Shown: positions 1 through 14,689, numbered from the stretch's first letter. The stretch is 64,000 nucleotides of DNA from Paramecium tetraurelia (GCF_000165425.1 NW_001799177.1:696347-760346), one strand, 5' to 3'. Numbers and translations: made by a program. Notes: a model not told the origin generated them from the sequence alone.

Positions 1-3000
1 ATTGATTGTGGATGTAACGGCTAAAATAAATGTTTATCCATAAACACCATCTTCATCATTGAACATCCAGTCAAAGTCTGAAAATGCAATTATGGCATAA
101 ATTAGTAATCCAATAAACCCAAGAAAAGAGAATATGGCTAGATTTCTTCCATTCGATGTAATTGATTTTATAATATTCTAAAGATCCTCTGACCTCTTAA
201 TAATATCTAACAACAGTACTGCATAGATGTATGGATTAAAAAATGCATAAACTGTTAGTCCAAACATCCAAATCTATAATATTAAATTATGTTTACATTG
301 TAAAAATTATCAAAGTCAAAAAATATAACAAGAATAAGCTTTTTGAAAGTGCTTTCGCTGACTTTTTATCCTTAAAATTCCTATTCAAAGTATCCAACAA
401 TACTATAATATTTCATTGTCAACCAAGCTATTGAAAATCCAGCTTCCTTTTTTAAGATCTGAACTCTTTTAGCATTAGTTTCACCTCTATTATATGTAAT
501 TGATATTGGATATCTTTCTATAGCACAGAAAAATACAATAATTAGATTTAATACTAATTAAATAATGGTGATAATCTAAATTATTAGATAATGATTACAT
601 TATTAAGATAACTTACAAAGTTCTGTCCAGGTACTTTTGTTTCTGACTCAGGAGCTTCTTAACTGGATCCTAATTTACTATTGACAACTATGTCATGCAT
701 AAAGATCAAGAGAATTACTATAACCAAACAGAGTATGAAAGATACATCTTTTAACAATCTCCAATAGACTGCTCCAAAATGCATTATAAAGCTATTGTTA
801 ATTTATTAAGAATGTCTCATTTAAACCTGATAAAAGTCAGCTTAATCAATTAATCCTTACATTCTATCTTCATCTGTATCCCTTTTGATCTCATAAATTA
901 TATGCTATTTAATATTGGGAGTAACAAAATTGCAAATAAAGGGTTTTTAAAAGAAAACCTTTTGAAGTTCAGATTATTCATTTTGAATTTCAATTCTACC
1001 AGTAAATTATCTATAGAATTTAAAAAACTATTGTTTTCTAGTAAACTTAAAATTTTCATCATTTGAGATATCTTCAAAAATTTGTTTAAATTCATTTTGT
1101 TAGGGTTATCTTAATTGGTTACTTAATAGAGCACTTTGTTCTTCTTTATCATGATTTTAATTTTTAACGAAGATTGGTACTACCTTTTAAGAAGAGGCAG
1201 TATTTTTTCTTTGTAAATCATCGTATAAGGGATCACTTAAATCAATCAAATCATCCTATTCATCTTAATCTTCATCGAATCTAAAAATTTCTAATTAGGA
1301 ATCTTTAGGAAAATGCTCCGATAATGTTAGACAAATAATAAAAATATTAAAACCTGTTTGCATTAGTAGGTTATCTTCATCAGTTCTTAACCCAAAATGG
1401 CATAGGTTATTGGAACAGTATTAATGCTGTCCAATTTTTGATTCATCACAAATATTATCTAGGATGATATTTCTCTATTTAGGTTTAATACGATCTTGAT
1501 ATATGGATCTCGAGATTCTCATCAGAATTGTAATGTTCACAGTTTCGAGTATAAATTTCAAACATTGTTTGTCATGTTTTCCTTGAGTTATCAACAATAA
1601 TAATTTAATAAATGATTGAAGTGTCTAATATGAGTTGTATTTTCTTTCTTGAAAATCAAGCTAATTTTTATTTAAATTTATAATAAGATCTTCTTCCTGA
1701 TTTTATGATTTTAATAAATTTTCTTTAATTATATTTCTATTCTCTTCCTACAATTATTTGAATGATAACAAATCTTCTTTCTATAAAATTTAGTTTAATA
1801 ATGTAAATAATCTCGTATTTTTGCATAACTCTTTTTTATTTTCTTCAAATCCAGTAGAGAATTCAACTAAACTCTCCAAAGCTTGTCTGTAGATTTCTTA
1901 CAGCTTATAAAATACACTCCATCCTTTTTCCAATAAATCTGCTAATAAACTGGCTACTTCATTAACAATATTAATATTGGCTTAGTATGAATCATCATCG
2001 TATTAACGAACTAAAAACTTTTAGAAATCTACATTGACATTTTCACACAACGCCTACAATAATTTTAGGACTTTCAAACACAGTATTTTATATTCAGTGT
2101 TATTACCTTCGCATAATTCTAGTTCTAATATCCTGGAATTAATATCAGTCAAGAAAAATCCTCGGAGAAACACAAAGAATTTTTATTTAATTACCTAATC
2201 TTATTTAAGTATATTATAGAACTTTTTCTAGACATAGTCGTTTCCATAATCCAATAAATAAATTAACAATTATAATGCCTCGATTTTATGTTAATCATCA
2301 TCAGAATCGTTCAGTATCTCTAATGCTAATATGTCCAAATCACTATCCACCATAGCATTTTAATATTTTATGAATATTTATTATTTCAACCTTATTTATT
2401 CTTTAGATTTTTCATCTTTTGCTTCTGTAAGTGAATCAATGTCATCTTGTGTGGGTCTTTTCAACAACAAGAATATTTTACATAATTTTATTAAATAGAT
2501 TTCTCTGTTTAAAAATATGCCTTAACATTTTTCTAAAAATTCTTAAACATTGTCCTCGTTCAATATGTTTGTATTTTATTTCTCTAAAGTCTTGATTAGT
2601 AATTCTATTTAAATATCATCTGATATTAAATCTTCATTACCTTCTAATTAACCACCAAGCTTTTTGTATTGTTTTCCAATTAGTTTGTGACTAGCTATTC
2701 CAAACTCTTATTTAAGATTCTCTAAGCCTTCTTATTATCTTAAATACGCTTGCACTTACTGGTTTATTCCGATCTAAATAGTTTTAATCTCAAATAATTC
2801 CCTCATAGCTTATTTAAATAACTCCCAATCACTTATGACTCTATTTCTATTATTTACTTATTCTAATCTCTTAATTTATTCTATATTCACTTTAAAGATT
2901 TCATCAATATCGCTCTATTAGATGTATGTCTTATAAATGTTGCAAGTATCCAATATCTTCTATTATCTCTCTGATTCATTTGCCTTATTTTCGATGTACT

Positions 3001-6000
3001 CATTAAATTAATTAATATTCACTTTATATCTAATTAGATACACTTTAAAGTTTCTCCTAAAGAGATTTTCTATTCTCTAAACATTGTCTTATTCTTACAA
3101 CTTTTTTTCTCCTGATTGATCCTCTTTCAAAGTATCAATCTTATCAAAAACTAATTTAGTATTCTTGTCCTTTTGGAATCCTATTTTAAAATTCTGACCA
3201 AACTTAGTAATTTTTCTTTATGGAATGATTTCTTCGATTGAAGTTATCAATTCTCTATAATCATCCAAATCCAAATCTTCCTTTTTTACTCTAAAATCCC
3301 TTTCTAAAACATTAAAAATCTCCTTTATTTTTTAGACATTCTATTTAATGATTGCAAATTCATCAGACAAACTAGAATTCTCTGGATTTTCTAGATCAGT
3401 TCTATCCTTCATCTCATCGTATGTATAAACTAAAAAATGAATTATCCCATTTTTCCTTAAATATTTCCAGTATTCAGTTTAATCCCTTAAGATTCCTTAA
3501 TCTTAAACAAATTTTGAATCAAATGAAAGCTTATTCTCGAAATAAGTCAGCTTCTATCTTTAAATTGAATCTCTCAAATCTCTTTAAATAACCTTCATAT
3601 TTCTATCTTGATTAGCTAATTTAGACAGCCCTTCCAAATATTTACACACTTATTTCTAATCTAACTCTGGGATTATTACCCTGGACAGTATATCTCTAAC
3701 TTCATCACTCTCTACAGTATCATTAACAAACTACCCTTCTCTTACTTAATTGATATATAATTCAAATAAGCATTATAAATATGCTCTCTTCACAATATAT
3801 TCACCTTTAGGATTTAATAAAATGGTCTTTAATTATTCATACAGCAATATTCTTTGCAGCTCCTATATTCCTATTCTATAAAACTGACAACATTCAGTTA
3901 ACAATGTTATTAATTCTGAGTGCAACTTCATTCTATGATAAAGCAAAGGGTCTTTCACATTCTCCTCCTCAGTAATCAATTCTGGAATCAGTATATCCTG
4001 ATAATAGTTCACTGGGTCTAAGACTATTCTCAGAAAAGTATTCTTTAAGATCTTCGATATAATTAAATGTTTATTCAAGGGCATCTATTTTGCAGGTTTT
4101 TCATAGGATTTTGTCATGGATCTTAAAATCTTAAAATATTAAATCAAAGAGTAATAAGCCACAGCATTTTCATGATTCCTTCTTTTTATAAATTTAATTT
4201 CTTCCTCTTCATCTCTTGTACTATAGACCTTAAGGTAAAACTCTTGACTTTATGTCAACTGATTTCCTAATTTGTAAATTCTTTCGAATATTTAGTTTAT
4301 TAAATTATCATGTTGATTTTCTGGGATAGAAGATATAATTTTGATTGCTAATTTTGTTACCTTGATTGGAATATAGAACTTATCATCTGCTTATGGCTAA
4401 GACATCTAAATTACATCAAGAATCTTTTGTAAATACTCATTATTAGCTAAAATTGAAATATTAGTATCATTATCTATTATGAAATATTCCAGAAATAGAA
4501 CGATTCTTTTATAGAAAAAAACTATCTCTTTTGAAGATATAATTGTTTCTGGATCTACTAAAAATTTCAAAAATATTAGATGCACATTTGCATTCCTTAC
4601 TATATTTTAAAAGGACTTTAAATACTATAAATCTTAAGAATTTGGTTTAAAAAACATTTCAAATTATTCAATGATTCTATTTGAATATCCTTTTAATATA
4701 TCAAAGGACGTAGCCCTTTTTTAATTTAAATTATCATCTTTCTAACTTTGAATAAATTTTAATGCTCTTTTTGATAATTGTATAGCTTCCTTAGGACTTA
4801 TCATTTAAACACTGTTTGAATTTCCATTAATAATTGAAAAGTATCTCAATTCTTATTAATTGTCAATGATTTCAACTTAACTGATTTCCTATATTGAATA
4901 TTAAGGTGCATGAAAACTTTTAATTATTCTCTATAATAATTCCTCATTTAGTTTAGTTCTTTTCCCTGATGTCAATAAGCAAGTAAATAATAATCCACAA
5001 ATGCTGTTGCCATCAGGTTCTTTGAAAACACTATAAATGGATTTGGATGAAATAGTCTTTGGTTTTTTAACTTACACTTCTTGATTTATCACTTCGTCAA
5101 ATCCAAACTAATCCAAATCTTTGACACTTGGAGAACTTGGATTTGATTCATTCTATTGGGAAGAACTGAATAGGAACTCTAGAATCTATAGATTTAATTT
5201 TAACTGTTCAAAGATTTTCAGAATCGATAAAGCTTCCAAATAGATTTGGGTTTTAATGATATCATCGTTACAATATTAATAAGTCCATATTAATAAATAT
5301 AGAATCCAATTTCTTTAAAATTACATATATATCTTAGTTGATTGCTCCATTCTTTTGTAATCCTTATCTAGACCTCTGTATTTTGACTACTTTTTCTGAT
5401 ATAGTTATTCAGCAGAAGGTAAGAATGTAGAAACCCATATGTTATCATCAACTGACTCTCTTAATTTATTCAAATTTGAAACAAATGAATGATTTTCTGA
5501 AAATCTGTGTATTCTCATATCAGGAATCTATTATAAAATTAAGGCTACAAAGATATTAGGAAGTATTGAGAATATTTTCTAATTTTCATCCAATTGATTA
5601 TAGCCTAAGTTTATGCTATTCTTGATAATTGTCAATAGTCCTAAGAAATAATGCAATTGCAAATAAGCAAGACGAGAGTAATCGAATTTTGGCTTATTTA
5701 GTTGGTTAGATTTTTTGGTTTAAAAGATGTCATAACTTGCCTCTATCAGTAAATGTTCTGGATATTCCTCCTTAGTAAACATTTCTAAATAATACAAACG
5801 AATATCATTGATATGAGGTCTAGATAACATTTTAGCAGCATATAGTTTAAGTTACTAATGTTCTGCTTTGGTTTCTTTCTGATGAAGAAAACTCTAATAA
5901 TCGTCACTACGTTTTAAGGCTTTTGAGGCATTATTCTCATAAAAGTATAGTCCTGAGGGATTCTATATGTTGAATTAATCAATGTCATCACTTAGGTAAC

Positions 6001-8975
6001 ATTTAATAGTATTTGTTTAAGTATTGTTATAAAAGGGATCATAATTTTAGGATATCTTGATTAAAGGATCAATGTCTAAAAATAAATTACAGAATAAGTC
6101 AATTAAAGTTTTTTCGAATCTAAGTTCAGATTTAACATTCTATTAACGCTTTAGACATATTTCCAAGAACTTTTGATTCAAAAAGCAATTTTTCATTAAA
6201 CATTTGATATTTTTTTAATTTCTTCCTTTACACAATGAAGAATATAAACCCATTACATTCATTAAATAATTTTCATATTTCTAGAATATTGGAACCACTA
6301 ATTTAGCATCTTCCTATTTTACTAATTAATTTTCTTTTAGTGTTTCAATTGTAAAGAAATCAATCACCACATCAATTAAACTGGGACTATGACTTAAAAA
6401 TCTCTTAGCAATTCTTACCTATTTATCAATAAACTTTAAGTAAAGTTAGCAAAACATCTAATTATTTTAACCAAACTAATTGACATATTGCATATACATT
6501 CCTTTATCCCTTTTTGGATAAAATTAAACTATTGGATACAAATTGTTGTTATCTTCTTATATGTCTAAGGATACTAAGACATTATGAAACGGAGATTATT
6601 ATTCTTATTAATTTTTTGTCCCAAATAATAATCTTCTGCAAGCATTCTAACATAATATATTTGGGTTCTCATAAGGATCTATCATTATCAAACTCAAGAT
6701 TTCTATATAGAGAGTTTAATCTTCAATATTATCTTCAGATATATTTTCCAATTGATTCACCCACTTTTTAATATTTTCTTTAGATTCACTCATATCAGTA
6801 TATCTTACGCTTTCCTTAATGAGATTTGAGATATGTTTTCGTTAATGTTTTAATTATTGCAAAAGGAAATCTAAAATACTTTCCTTATTCATTTTTAATG
6901 TCAAAACATAATTACTTGTATCCTGATTTTTTTAAACACATAAGCTCAGAACATCATATATTTCTTAGATACAATTCAATTTTTAAGATGACGAAACAAT
7001 AGGGTCAAGTTTTGATTTTGCAATCTTCTAAGGAGTCTTGTCCAAGACTTACGAATTGTTATTAATCAAACTCCCGTAGATCATAAAATTGCATAGTCGT
7101 TAAATAGCAAAGAGCAAATTAATAATATCATTATCCATTAAAGTTTTTTATTTGAATTACTGTTATTCGTTTATTTGAGCTTGTCCTTCATTAGTTAAAT
7201 ACAACTTTAGGTTTTCCAAAGTTTAAAATAATTATTAAATTTCATCATACAATCTCTTTTGATTGTTAAAAGCCTCATAATAATCATAAGTTCTAATATC
7301 TTCCAACCCTTAGGTTGATGTCTTAACTATACCCCAATCCTGTAGAAATATATAGAATTAGATTAAGTATTCTTATAAAGAATTAATTCTAAAGGCAGTC
7401 TTAGCTTACTCTTGAGTTGCTAGCTTTAGTAAAAAAGTGGCTCTTTCCATATTTTACTTTTAACTCTTCCTTTAAACTGTCACTCTATCATCTAAACAAA
7501 CGATGACCGAATTTTCTTAAGTAACATAACTATCAATAGAAATATTCATAAAAGATTATAATTTGTAAGCTTCGCTGAACAAGATTTGATCGTCTGAGTT
7601 CTTTTTAGATCTTAAATGAAATTGACATTCTTATCTTAATCCATCATAAGTTAAACTTGCATTGTGATTAGCAATTTCCAGGAATAATCCTGTACAAACA
7701 TGTCTGATTAAGAAAACACTTTCGTAATTTGGTCTTGAGAACATCAGACTATTGACGTGTTGAATTTACCATAAATTATTTAAGTTATTTTCTGCATTTT
7801 CTGATGTATCCACACATAGCTTATACATATAATTAATTTTTTCATTTTTCACTTATTCTACATTAAAATAGAATTAATCTTTTGAATAGCTGATATTTGT
7901 ATCGTAATTATTGATAAAGACCTCTGTTTAATCAAGTCCTTCAGTAATTCTAACTTATCTTTGAATCGAGAGATATCCACCCAAATATCTATTTTTGATT
8001 GTGACTACATCTCCACTAAGAAGGGCTTTTTATTTCAAAGATTGCTCCTTCAATTCTTATTCCGTTTTAGAATCAATGTAGTTTGCAATTTTCAAAGGAA
8101 ATCCTATTTAAGAACAATTAACTTCTAACCCATCCTTCTTATCGTATTTTTGACTTGGCTTCTGTATATTCATAAACCATTTATTCTAACTTGAATTTTG
8201 AATTATTATTTGATCTCCGTATAAGATAGGTTCTCCTGGGTTTTTAACCTGATTCATTGATAAAATTCTAAAATTTGAATTTACATTTGGAATTTCTTCT
8301 AACGATAATTCTCTGCAACAATTTTCCTTAGCTAAGTTTGCACTATTAAATGATAGAATGCAAGAAGAATAGATGTGCTTAAGTTGGATTTCTTAACCAT
8401 AGACAATATTGGATCCGTAGGCAAGATCATAAAAACGCTTGTTTTCTATAATTTCTTCTTTAGCCTTATCTTCAAGTTCTTTTAACCTTCTTTCATATTC
8501 TGATTAGCAAAGTTCTAAATTAATTGCTTCATTTATCGCCTATTCTCTAATATCATCTATTGATTTCGAACGCTCTTGTTCTAGAAAGTTTTAATAATGA
8601 TATTTTTTGCCTGTGATAACTTAAAATAGACTCTTTTAAAATGATAAACTGCCCACCTTTTATTGTAAACATTTTTTTGATTGACTAATAATTTGCTGAT
8701 TTTTTCCCAATATCTATATACATTCCAATTTATTGCTTGCGATGCCATCACCTGAAATAACACCTTTATAGTCGTCGATCAAATAAGACTTGAAATACAC
8801 TATGTCTCCTACTTTCAAATTGAAGTTTCGCCTTTAATAAAAACAACAATTACTTTGGAGGTTTTGCGGTTTCCTGATTTTGAGTTTAGGGATTGTAAAT
8901 ATGTTATTACGATACAAGATTATCAGCTCCTAATTATGATTGTCTTTTTTAAACTGGAATAGGAGGAAGTTCCAT
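1..8975 (-). CDS. ITPR: IP3-receptor/ryanodine-receptor-type Ca2+ release channel (3' end outside window)
   Basis: Intracellular Ca2+ release channel of the IP3R/RyR superfamily, expected in ER, alveolar or contractile-vacuole membranes. About 2,950 residues are present, close to full family length; the selectivity filter and tail are cut off by the window edge. The N-terminus carries the IP3R suppressor/MIR-type start (LKVGDIVYFKSYLIDDYKG, then ENCCRELSLEEIP). The last residues before the edge are the pore-domain signature around SITSNGRNLAIFSFLGF with flanking hydrophobic helices, as in the S5 region of IP3Rs. Start ATG at 8975, followed by a Gln-rich leader. Introns seen at 8832-8853 (22 nt, ending AAG) and 274-296 (23 nt). 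The middle is long, helical and Gln/Asn-rich, as expected for RIH-type armadillo regions, but I did not align it. Paramecium has a family of such channels; which member this is cannot be told here. Confidence 0.88.
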
Positions 8976-9211
8976 CAATTTGTGTTAATATATATATTAT
9001 AAATAATAATTTTAGATATGTGGTGTTAAAACCTTTTATTTTATTGGGTCAGATTATTATTTCCCCGTTTTTTATATCTTCATACAATAAATTCACAGCC
9101 ATTTCACTTGTCAATAAAAATCGGTTAATTTAATAATACTATCATTATTAGAAAAAATAATAAATATATAATTTAACTATTTCAAGTTTATAGCTTAATT
9201 TAAATATTTCA

Positions 9212-11252
9212 TCAAATCTTCTCTAAGAATCTTATTTTTTCTTAAACACTTTTTAAAAATAAATCGTCTGCCTCTTCCTTCAGTTTCTCATCATTCAAAT
9301 AATACGCTTGATGTTCTTTTCGTTAAGCCTCTTTTTCATACCGTTTGCCTCTCTCCATAATTGATCGGTAATCCTATTGCAATCTTGGAACACTATTGCT
9401 TTTTAATTAACCTAGCCTTCCTTACTAATTCATTCTCTCTTATTCTAATTCTTTCAAATAGTTTATTGGCTTCTTCTTTTATAGATCTTCCAATTAGGCT
9501 TCACTCTTCATTGGTTTTGGTTGGTAATAAACTGATGGATTTGGTACAAACCCTTTTTACAATGATTCTGTCACTTTTGTTTTTTGTACCTTCTAAAGAT
9601 TCAAAACATTCTAAATTTTATGTACATTCCTTTCTACTATTATTTACAAAAATACCTGATCCTTATTATGCCTATCTGTGCAATTTATTACGAATTGAGT
9701 CTACTTTTGTTGCACTCTATTTTCCTTCTCCTTCTTTCAAAAAACTAATTAAAATCTTAAATTTTTATACTCAATATATTCTTCTTGTAATGAATTGTCA
9801 GATTTGTTATGCTAAGCTCTACTAAATTGAATGTCTGTTTAAACCTTAATGTTTGGCTTATGATATTCTTTAACTATCTCTGCGTATTTTTATTTTCTTA
9901 ATAGTTTTTCAGCTTTTTATTATTTTTCCACCACATCTTTGTTTTTGAATTTGGAATCCACATCAATGACTTTTTATAAAATATCTTTGGCCTTATAGAT
10001 TTACTTTGTTTCTTGTTATATTACAATCTCCCTTTCTAATTTCTTCTAATCCTTCTCTAACTTTAATAGCTATTTCTTATTTAGATAATCCTCCTCATGT
10101 TTATTAATTTCTTCTAATCGGATAGGAACAGCTAGTTTTTTTCTTTGTTGTAATTTCATCTTAAATAATAAACAATTGAATTACCTTGGCATCTTCATAA
10201 TATTACTTTTTTAAGATTTCCTCTCTGTCCTCTTATTGTTTCCTTTTCTCTCTTTCTTTGTTTTTCAACTCATTAATAATCTATTTCTGGTGTTAGTTTC
10301 TTTGTAATTATAATTCTTGATGTTTCTGCATTTATGATAATCTTTCCATTATTTTCTATCGCTTCTCTTAATTGAGATACTCCTTCTCTTATTCTCTTTC
10401 CATTTTATATTTCTCAATGCTTTCCTCAAGTTGATCAGATTCGTTATGCAATTATTTATTCTTCCTTTCTTCTAATTCTCTTCTTTGTCTTTTTAATTCA
10501 GCAACCAACTATTTAGCTTTTGCTGATTGTATTGGATCATTCAGATTTTCGATGGCCTTCTTCTTCCTTTCCAAGTATTTCCTAGCCTCTGGACTTAATG
10601 ACTTAGGTTTAGCTTAAGATTCGTTATGCTTGTGATAAAAATTCTGGTTATTCGGCTTTTCAAGATGATCCAATAATCCTAACACAGTGTCATTATTATT
10701 TTTAATGGGATCCTCCTCTTGATTTATTAGACTGGGATCTTAACTTGTAGTTAAATGTTTCCCTTTTTCATTCTATTAAACTTTTTCAGCAAAAGTTTAC
10801 GATTTTTACCTTGATGTCTATACTATTTTATTGGTGGCGACTTACAAGAATGTCAATAACTTTCTAATATTTCTTTTTTCTATCGTTTTTGGCAATTCTT
10901 ATATTGAAGTGCTTCTCTTCAAAGCAATTTTAAATCCATTCATGCCAGATTCTGTCTTTTCCGACATTTTTATCAAAAACTAGGATACAAATGTTTTTAA
11001 TTTTTTGATTCCTTCTCTCTTCCTTGCCTTCAAGGTTAAACTATCAATTTAATGATTACAGATGATTTTATCTACTGATCCTTCCTCTTTGAGTAATTAA
11101 TCAAATAAATGTAACTCTAGTTCCTAATTATTCCAATCCTTATCCGAATTCTACTCCCTTATGATTTGGATAAATTCCTTAACACTTGAAGTTTTAGAAA
11201 TTTGATATTCCCCTTCTGATTAATCTGGTAATATGACTTTAAAAGTTATCAT
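9212..11252 (-). CDS. Coiled-coil protein of unknown function
   Basis: About 650 residues. ATG at 11252 (MITFKVILPDQSEGEYQ) begins a small, possibly beta-grasp-like N-terminal part of about 100 residues. A low-complexity linker follows (SPEARKYLERKKKAIENL around residue 240), then about 300 residues of charged Lys/Glu/Arg/Gln coiled coil. The tail has the motif SVPRLQQDYRSIMERGKRY and ends at TGA 9212-9214. Introns at 10160-10184 (25 nt, ending AAG) plus two short ones near 9770 and 9650 restore a single reading frame; without them in-frame TGAs interrupt it. Composition resembles ciliary or cytoskeletal coiled-coil proteins, but no family was recognised. A 154-codon ORF on the opposite strand (9361-9825) is a shadow of this gene. 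Confidence 0.75.
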
Positions 11253-11494
11253 ATATCAATAATAAGTTTATAATTAATTTATTATCAAATGAGATGGTAA
11301 TCCCCTTATTAGTAAATTCTTTAGAGATGAAGTCTGAATATATCGTGTGATTATAATCAATCAGAATATATTGATAATCATAATGAATTCATTGTAATAG
11401 ATATTTTGCAGTATCTGTAAAATTCTACTTATACTTATATCTTGAAAAATCAAAGCAATCACTCCTTATTTTAGTATTGTCATCAGGTATAATC

Positions 11495-12792
11495 TCAGGT
11501 AATCTTGATATTTATTAGCTTAGTTTACTTATGCTCATCCTTATCTCTAGCTGCTTCAAGTCTCACTGCTTCAATCATGAATTCTTTTGCCTCAGCCTTC
11601 TTTCCAGCATTTAATCTTCTATTGAATTCCTTGTATTTCTCGTCTATTTTCTTTTAGAGTAGATCCTCAGGTGCCCTTTCAAAATCTACATGATTCAACT
11701 GAAAGCAAAAGGAGTCCCAAGGCAATGGATCTTCTGACATAATTTCCTTAAACTTTTCAAAAGTCACAGCAGGAACCTTACCAATATTTGCTATGTCATT
11801 CATTAAATCTCCATACAATCCTTGCAATTTATCCTATGTAATGGATCCCTTCTTTTCTAGTTTAAATTTAAGTTTATTACCCTTATCATATGATTTGAAT
11901 ATCTTCTTAAGCTTCCCTTTCTCCCACTCATTTACTAAACTCATAGGATTGTCATGAAGTCGCTGTCTTAATTACTCTTTCAATTCATTCGTAGGAAATT
12001 TGTTAGGATCAAAAGTTTTCTCCTTTTGTTTAATCCGAGTTCTCTCCATTTGAATCTCATCAGCCTTTTATTATTCTCGCTTTGCTTTAATTTCATCTAC
12101 TTCCTTATAGAGTAATTTCTCCCCAGCAGAGAAGATTTAAGATGGAAGTAATTTTTGCTTCTTCTACCCTTTCTTTTTAATTTTAACTTCTGCTTTGAAA
12201 TCCTTGTACCAAGCTTCAACTTTAATTTTTTCTTGGACAGTTATTATTGATCGATCCAGTAATTGTAATTGAGGAAGAGCTGAAATCACTCTGTTTCTAT
12301 AATAGGGCTCCTCTGCCACTGGATTATTAAATAGATCTAAGACAATATAACTAAATTAAAAAACCCAAAGTGGTAAGCCCAGGAAACTCCTTTAAAATCA
12401 ACAGATTTTTCTCTAAGTCTCTTAATTCATTGTTGAACAAACTCAATGTTTCTAAATGCCTCAAATTTTATAGTCCCTCAAGAGTGCTAATTTTGTTCTT
12501 TTGCAAATATAGATGTTTAATTCTGAAATTTTACTCAATCCCTTTTATGCTGGTTAACTACAAATAAATAAGGGAGAATCTGTACTTGGTTTTCATTAAG
12601 CCACACAACTTCCAGATTCATGAACTTATCAAATTGTGCCAATTCATTAAATCCTTGATTAGCCATATGAACTTCTGTTGTATCTCTTGCTTGTTTATCA
12701 TTTTTGATAGGAATGCATTGCCAAGGTGTTCCAACTTTAACAATAGGTTAAGGAGTTGCTCTTTTTATTAAATGATTAAAAACCTAATCCAT
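11495..12792 (-). CDS. Leucine-rich-repeat protein, axonemal (LRRC72-like)
   Basis: About 410 residues. After a short leader (motif VGTPWQCIP at about residue 20) come 4-5 LRR units (for example LEVVWLNENQ, FRIKHLYLQKNKI, HLETLSLFNNEL) closed by an LRR cap, NPVAEEPYYRNRVI...LPQLQLLD. The C-terminal half is charged and helical and ends KLINIKIT before TGA at 11495-11497. The cap and the TPWQC leader resemble ciliary LRR proteins of the LRRC72/LRRC9 type; that placement is from memory of the family. Introns include a 28-nt one after LNENQ (near 12560) and one near 12330. The first ATG, at 12792, lies 11 bp from the start codon of the divergent CTP synthase gene, so the two share a minimal promoter interval. 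Confidence 0.8.
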
Positions 12793-12803
12793 TAATTATT
12801 AAT

Positions 12804-14673
12804 ATGTTAAATAAGTGTAAGTATTTGTTTATTTGTGGTGCAATTGCATCTGGAATCGGAAAGGGAACCATAAATAGCAGCATAGGAATGCTATTGAAAT
12901 AATATGGTTATAAGGTGTCATTCTTGAAAATTGATCCATATTTAGTATGATATATTAAAAAAGTAGAATATAGATGCAGGTACAATGAATCCATATGAGC
13001 ATGGTGAAGTATTTGTTACAGGAGACGGGTAAGCAATTAATTGAATACTTTAGAGGAGAAGTTGATTTGGACATTGGAAATTATGAAAGATTCTTAGATA
13101 TTGAGTTATCATTCTACCATAGTTTAACTAGTGGGAAATTATATTAAAAAATATTACAGTAATAAATATTAGTTATAGAGATAGAAAGGAGAGGGAAGGA
13201 CATTATTTAGGAAAAACAGTTTAGGTTATTCCTCATGTAGTCGATGAAATTAAAAATTGGATTCGAAATTTAACAACTGTACCACTGAAACATGATACTG
13301 TTGAAAAGCCAGATATATTGCTGGTTGAAGTAGGAGGAACTGTGGGTGACTTGGAATCCACTTGTTATTATGAGGCTGTGAGATAAATGATAAATGAGGA
13401 GGGAAAGGATAACGTTGGTTTGGTAAGATATTAATATATTCTAGATTATGCTTACTTATATTTTAACATTGAATAATGAGTAAAAAACAAAACCTGCTTA
13501 AAATGGAATCAAGGATCTTAGATATACAGGATTGATAGCTGATTTTATAATATGCAGATCCGAAACTGAATTGTAAATACAACAAAGAGATAAGTTGGCT
13601 ATGTTTGGTAACATATCTAAGGATTCAATATTTTCTGTTCCAAATTCCCAACACATTTATGATGTTCCAGAAGTATTACAAAAATAAAGGCTGGCTGAAC
13701 ATATATTAGATAAGTTCAAGCTGCCACTTTAAAAGGTTCCTAACATTTAACAATACACAAAATTTGGATAATATTTGAGAGAATTAGAGTAATAAAAGCC
13801 TGTTACTATAGGAGTTATGGGGAAATATATGAAAAATTTGGTAATTAATCTTAGTAATATATCTAGGATGCATATATGTCCTTGATAAAAGCATTGAAAG
13901 AGGCAAGTTATGCTATTAAAGTGAATTTACAATTAAAATATATCGATCTTGTTGAATTCCAAAATAGTCCTAATCCAGAAGAATAACTAGAAAAAGAATG
14001 TGATCAATTTGATGCTATCCTGGTGCCTGGTGGATTTGGATTTAATGGTTTTAATCTCAAGATCAAGTGCTGTCAATATGCTCGTGAAAAGAAGAAGCCA
14101 TTTTTGGGAATCTGCTATGGATTCTAAGCAGCTGTTATTGAATATGCTCAAAATATCTTAGGAGTTAAAGATGCTACCTCTGAGGAATTGAAGGAAGAAT
14201 AGGTTGGAACAAACTTTGTTGTATTTATGCCAGAAATCAATCCTAAGTTATTTGGAGGCAACATGAGATTGGGAAATCATGAAACATTCATTGAGTAAGA
14301 TAATTAATTTATTTGAGAAACAAGGAGAGCATTGCATATCAAATATATGGGTCTGAGGTTGTAGAGGAAAGACACAGACATCGATACGAAGTCAATCCTG
14401 AGAAGATTCAAACATTAAATGAAAAAGGTCTGATTTTCTCTGGAAAAGATAAGAAGACTGGCTCAAGAATGGAAGTATAATTACATTAATCAACTCAAGA
14501 TTCTGGAATTGCCTAAAAATTAACATCCTTTTTATGTTGGAGTACAATACCATCCAGAATTTACTTCTAAAAACTTCAAGCCCAATCCATTATTTGTTAG
14601 TTTTGTTTCTGCTGCTGCAAATGGAGAGTATCGTAAATCAAAGATAGATACCAACTACAATAATTAAATTTGA
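12804..14673 (+). CDS. CTPS: CTP synthase
   Basis: Makes CTP from UTP, ATP and glutamine in the cytosol. The synthetase domain starts [17 protein letters not shown] (P-loop), then [13 protein letters not shown] and [19 protein letters not shown], textbook CTP synthase motifs. The C-terminal class I amidotransferase domain has the Cys nucleophile in [21 protein letters not shown], and the His/Glu pair in VQYHPEF. About 580 residues, normal for eukaryotes. Seven introns of 20-27 nt restore the frame, including 12945-12966, 13029-13053, one near 13842-13867 and 14475-14499; most end TAG, the last ends AAG and one near 14300 ends GAG. The stop is TGA at 14671-14673. Start chosen because it gives the family's normal N-terminus, although it lies only 11 bp from the divergent LRR gene. 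Confidence 0.95.
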
Positions 14674-14689
14674 GTCAATAGATGGTTAT

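Noticed and set aside
9361-9825. 154-codon plus-strand ORF under the standard code
   Set aside because: Antisense to the coiled-coil gene, hydrophobic by mirror of Lys/Glu codons, no family features.
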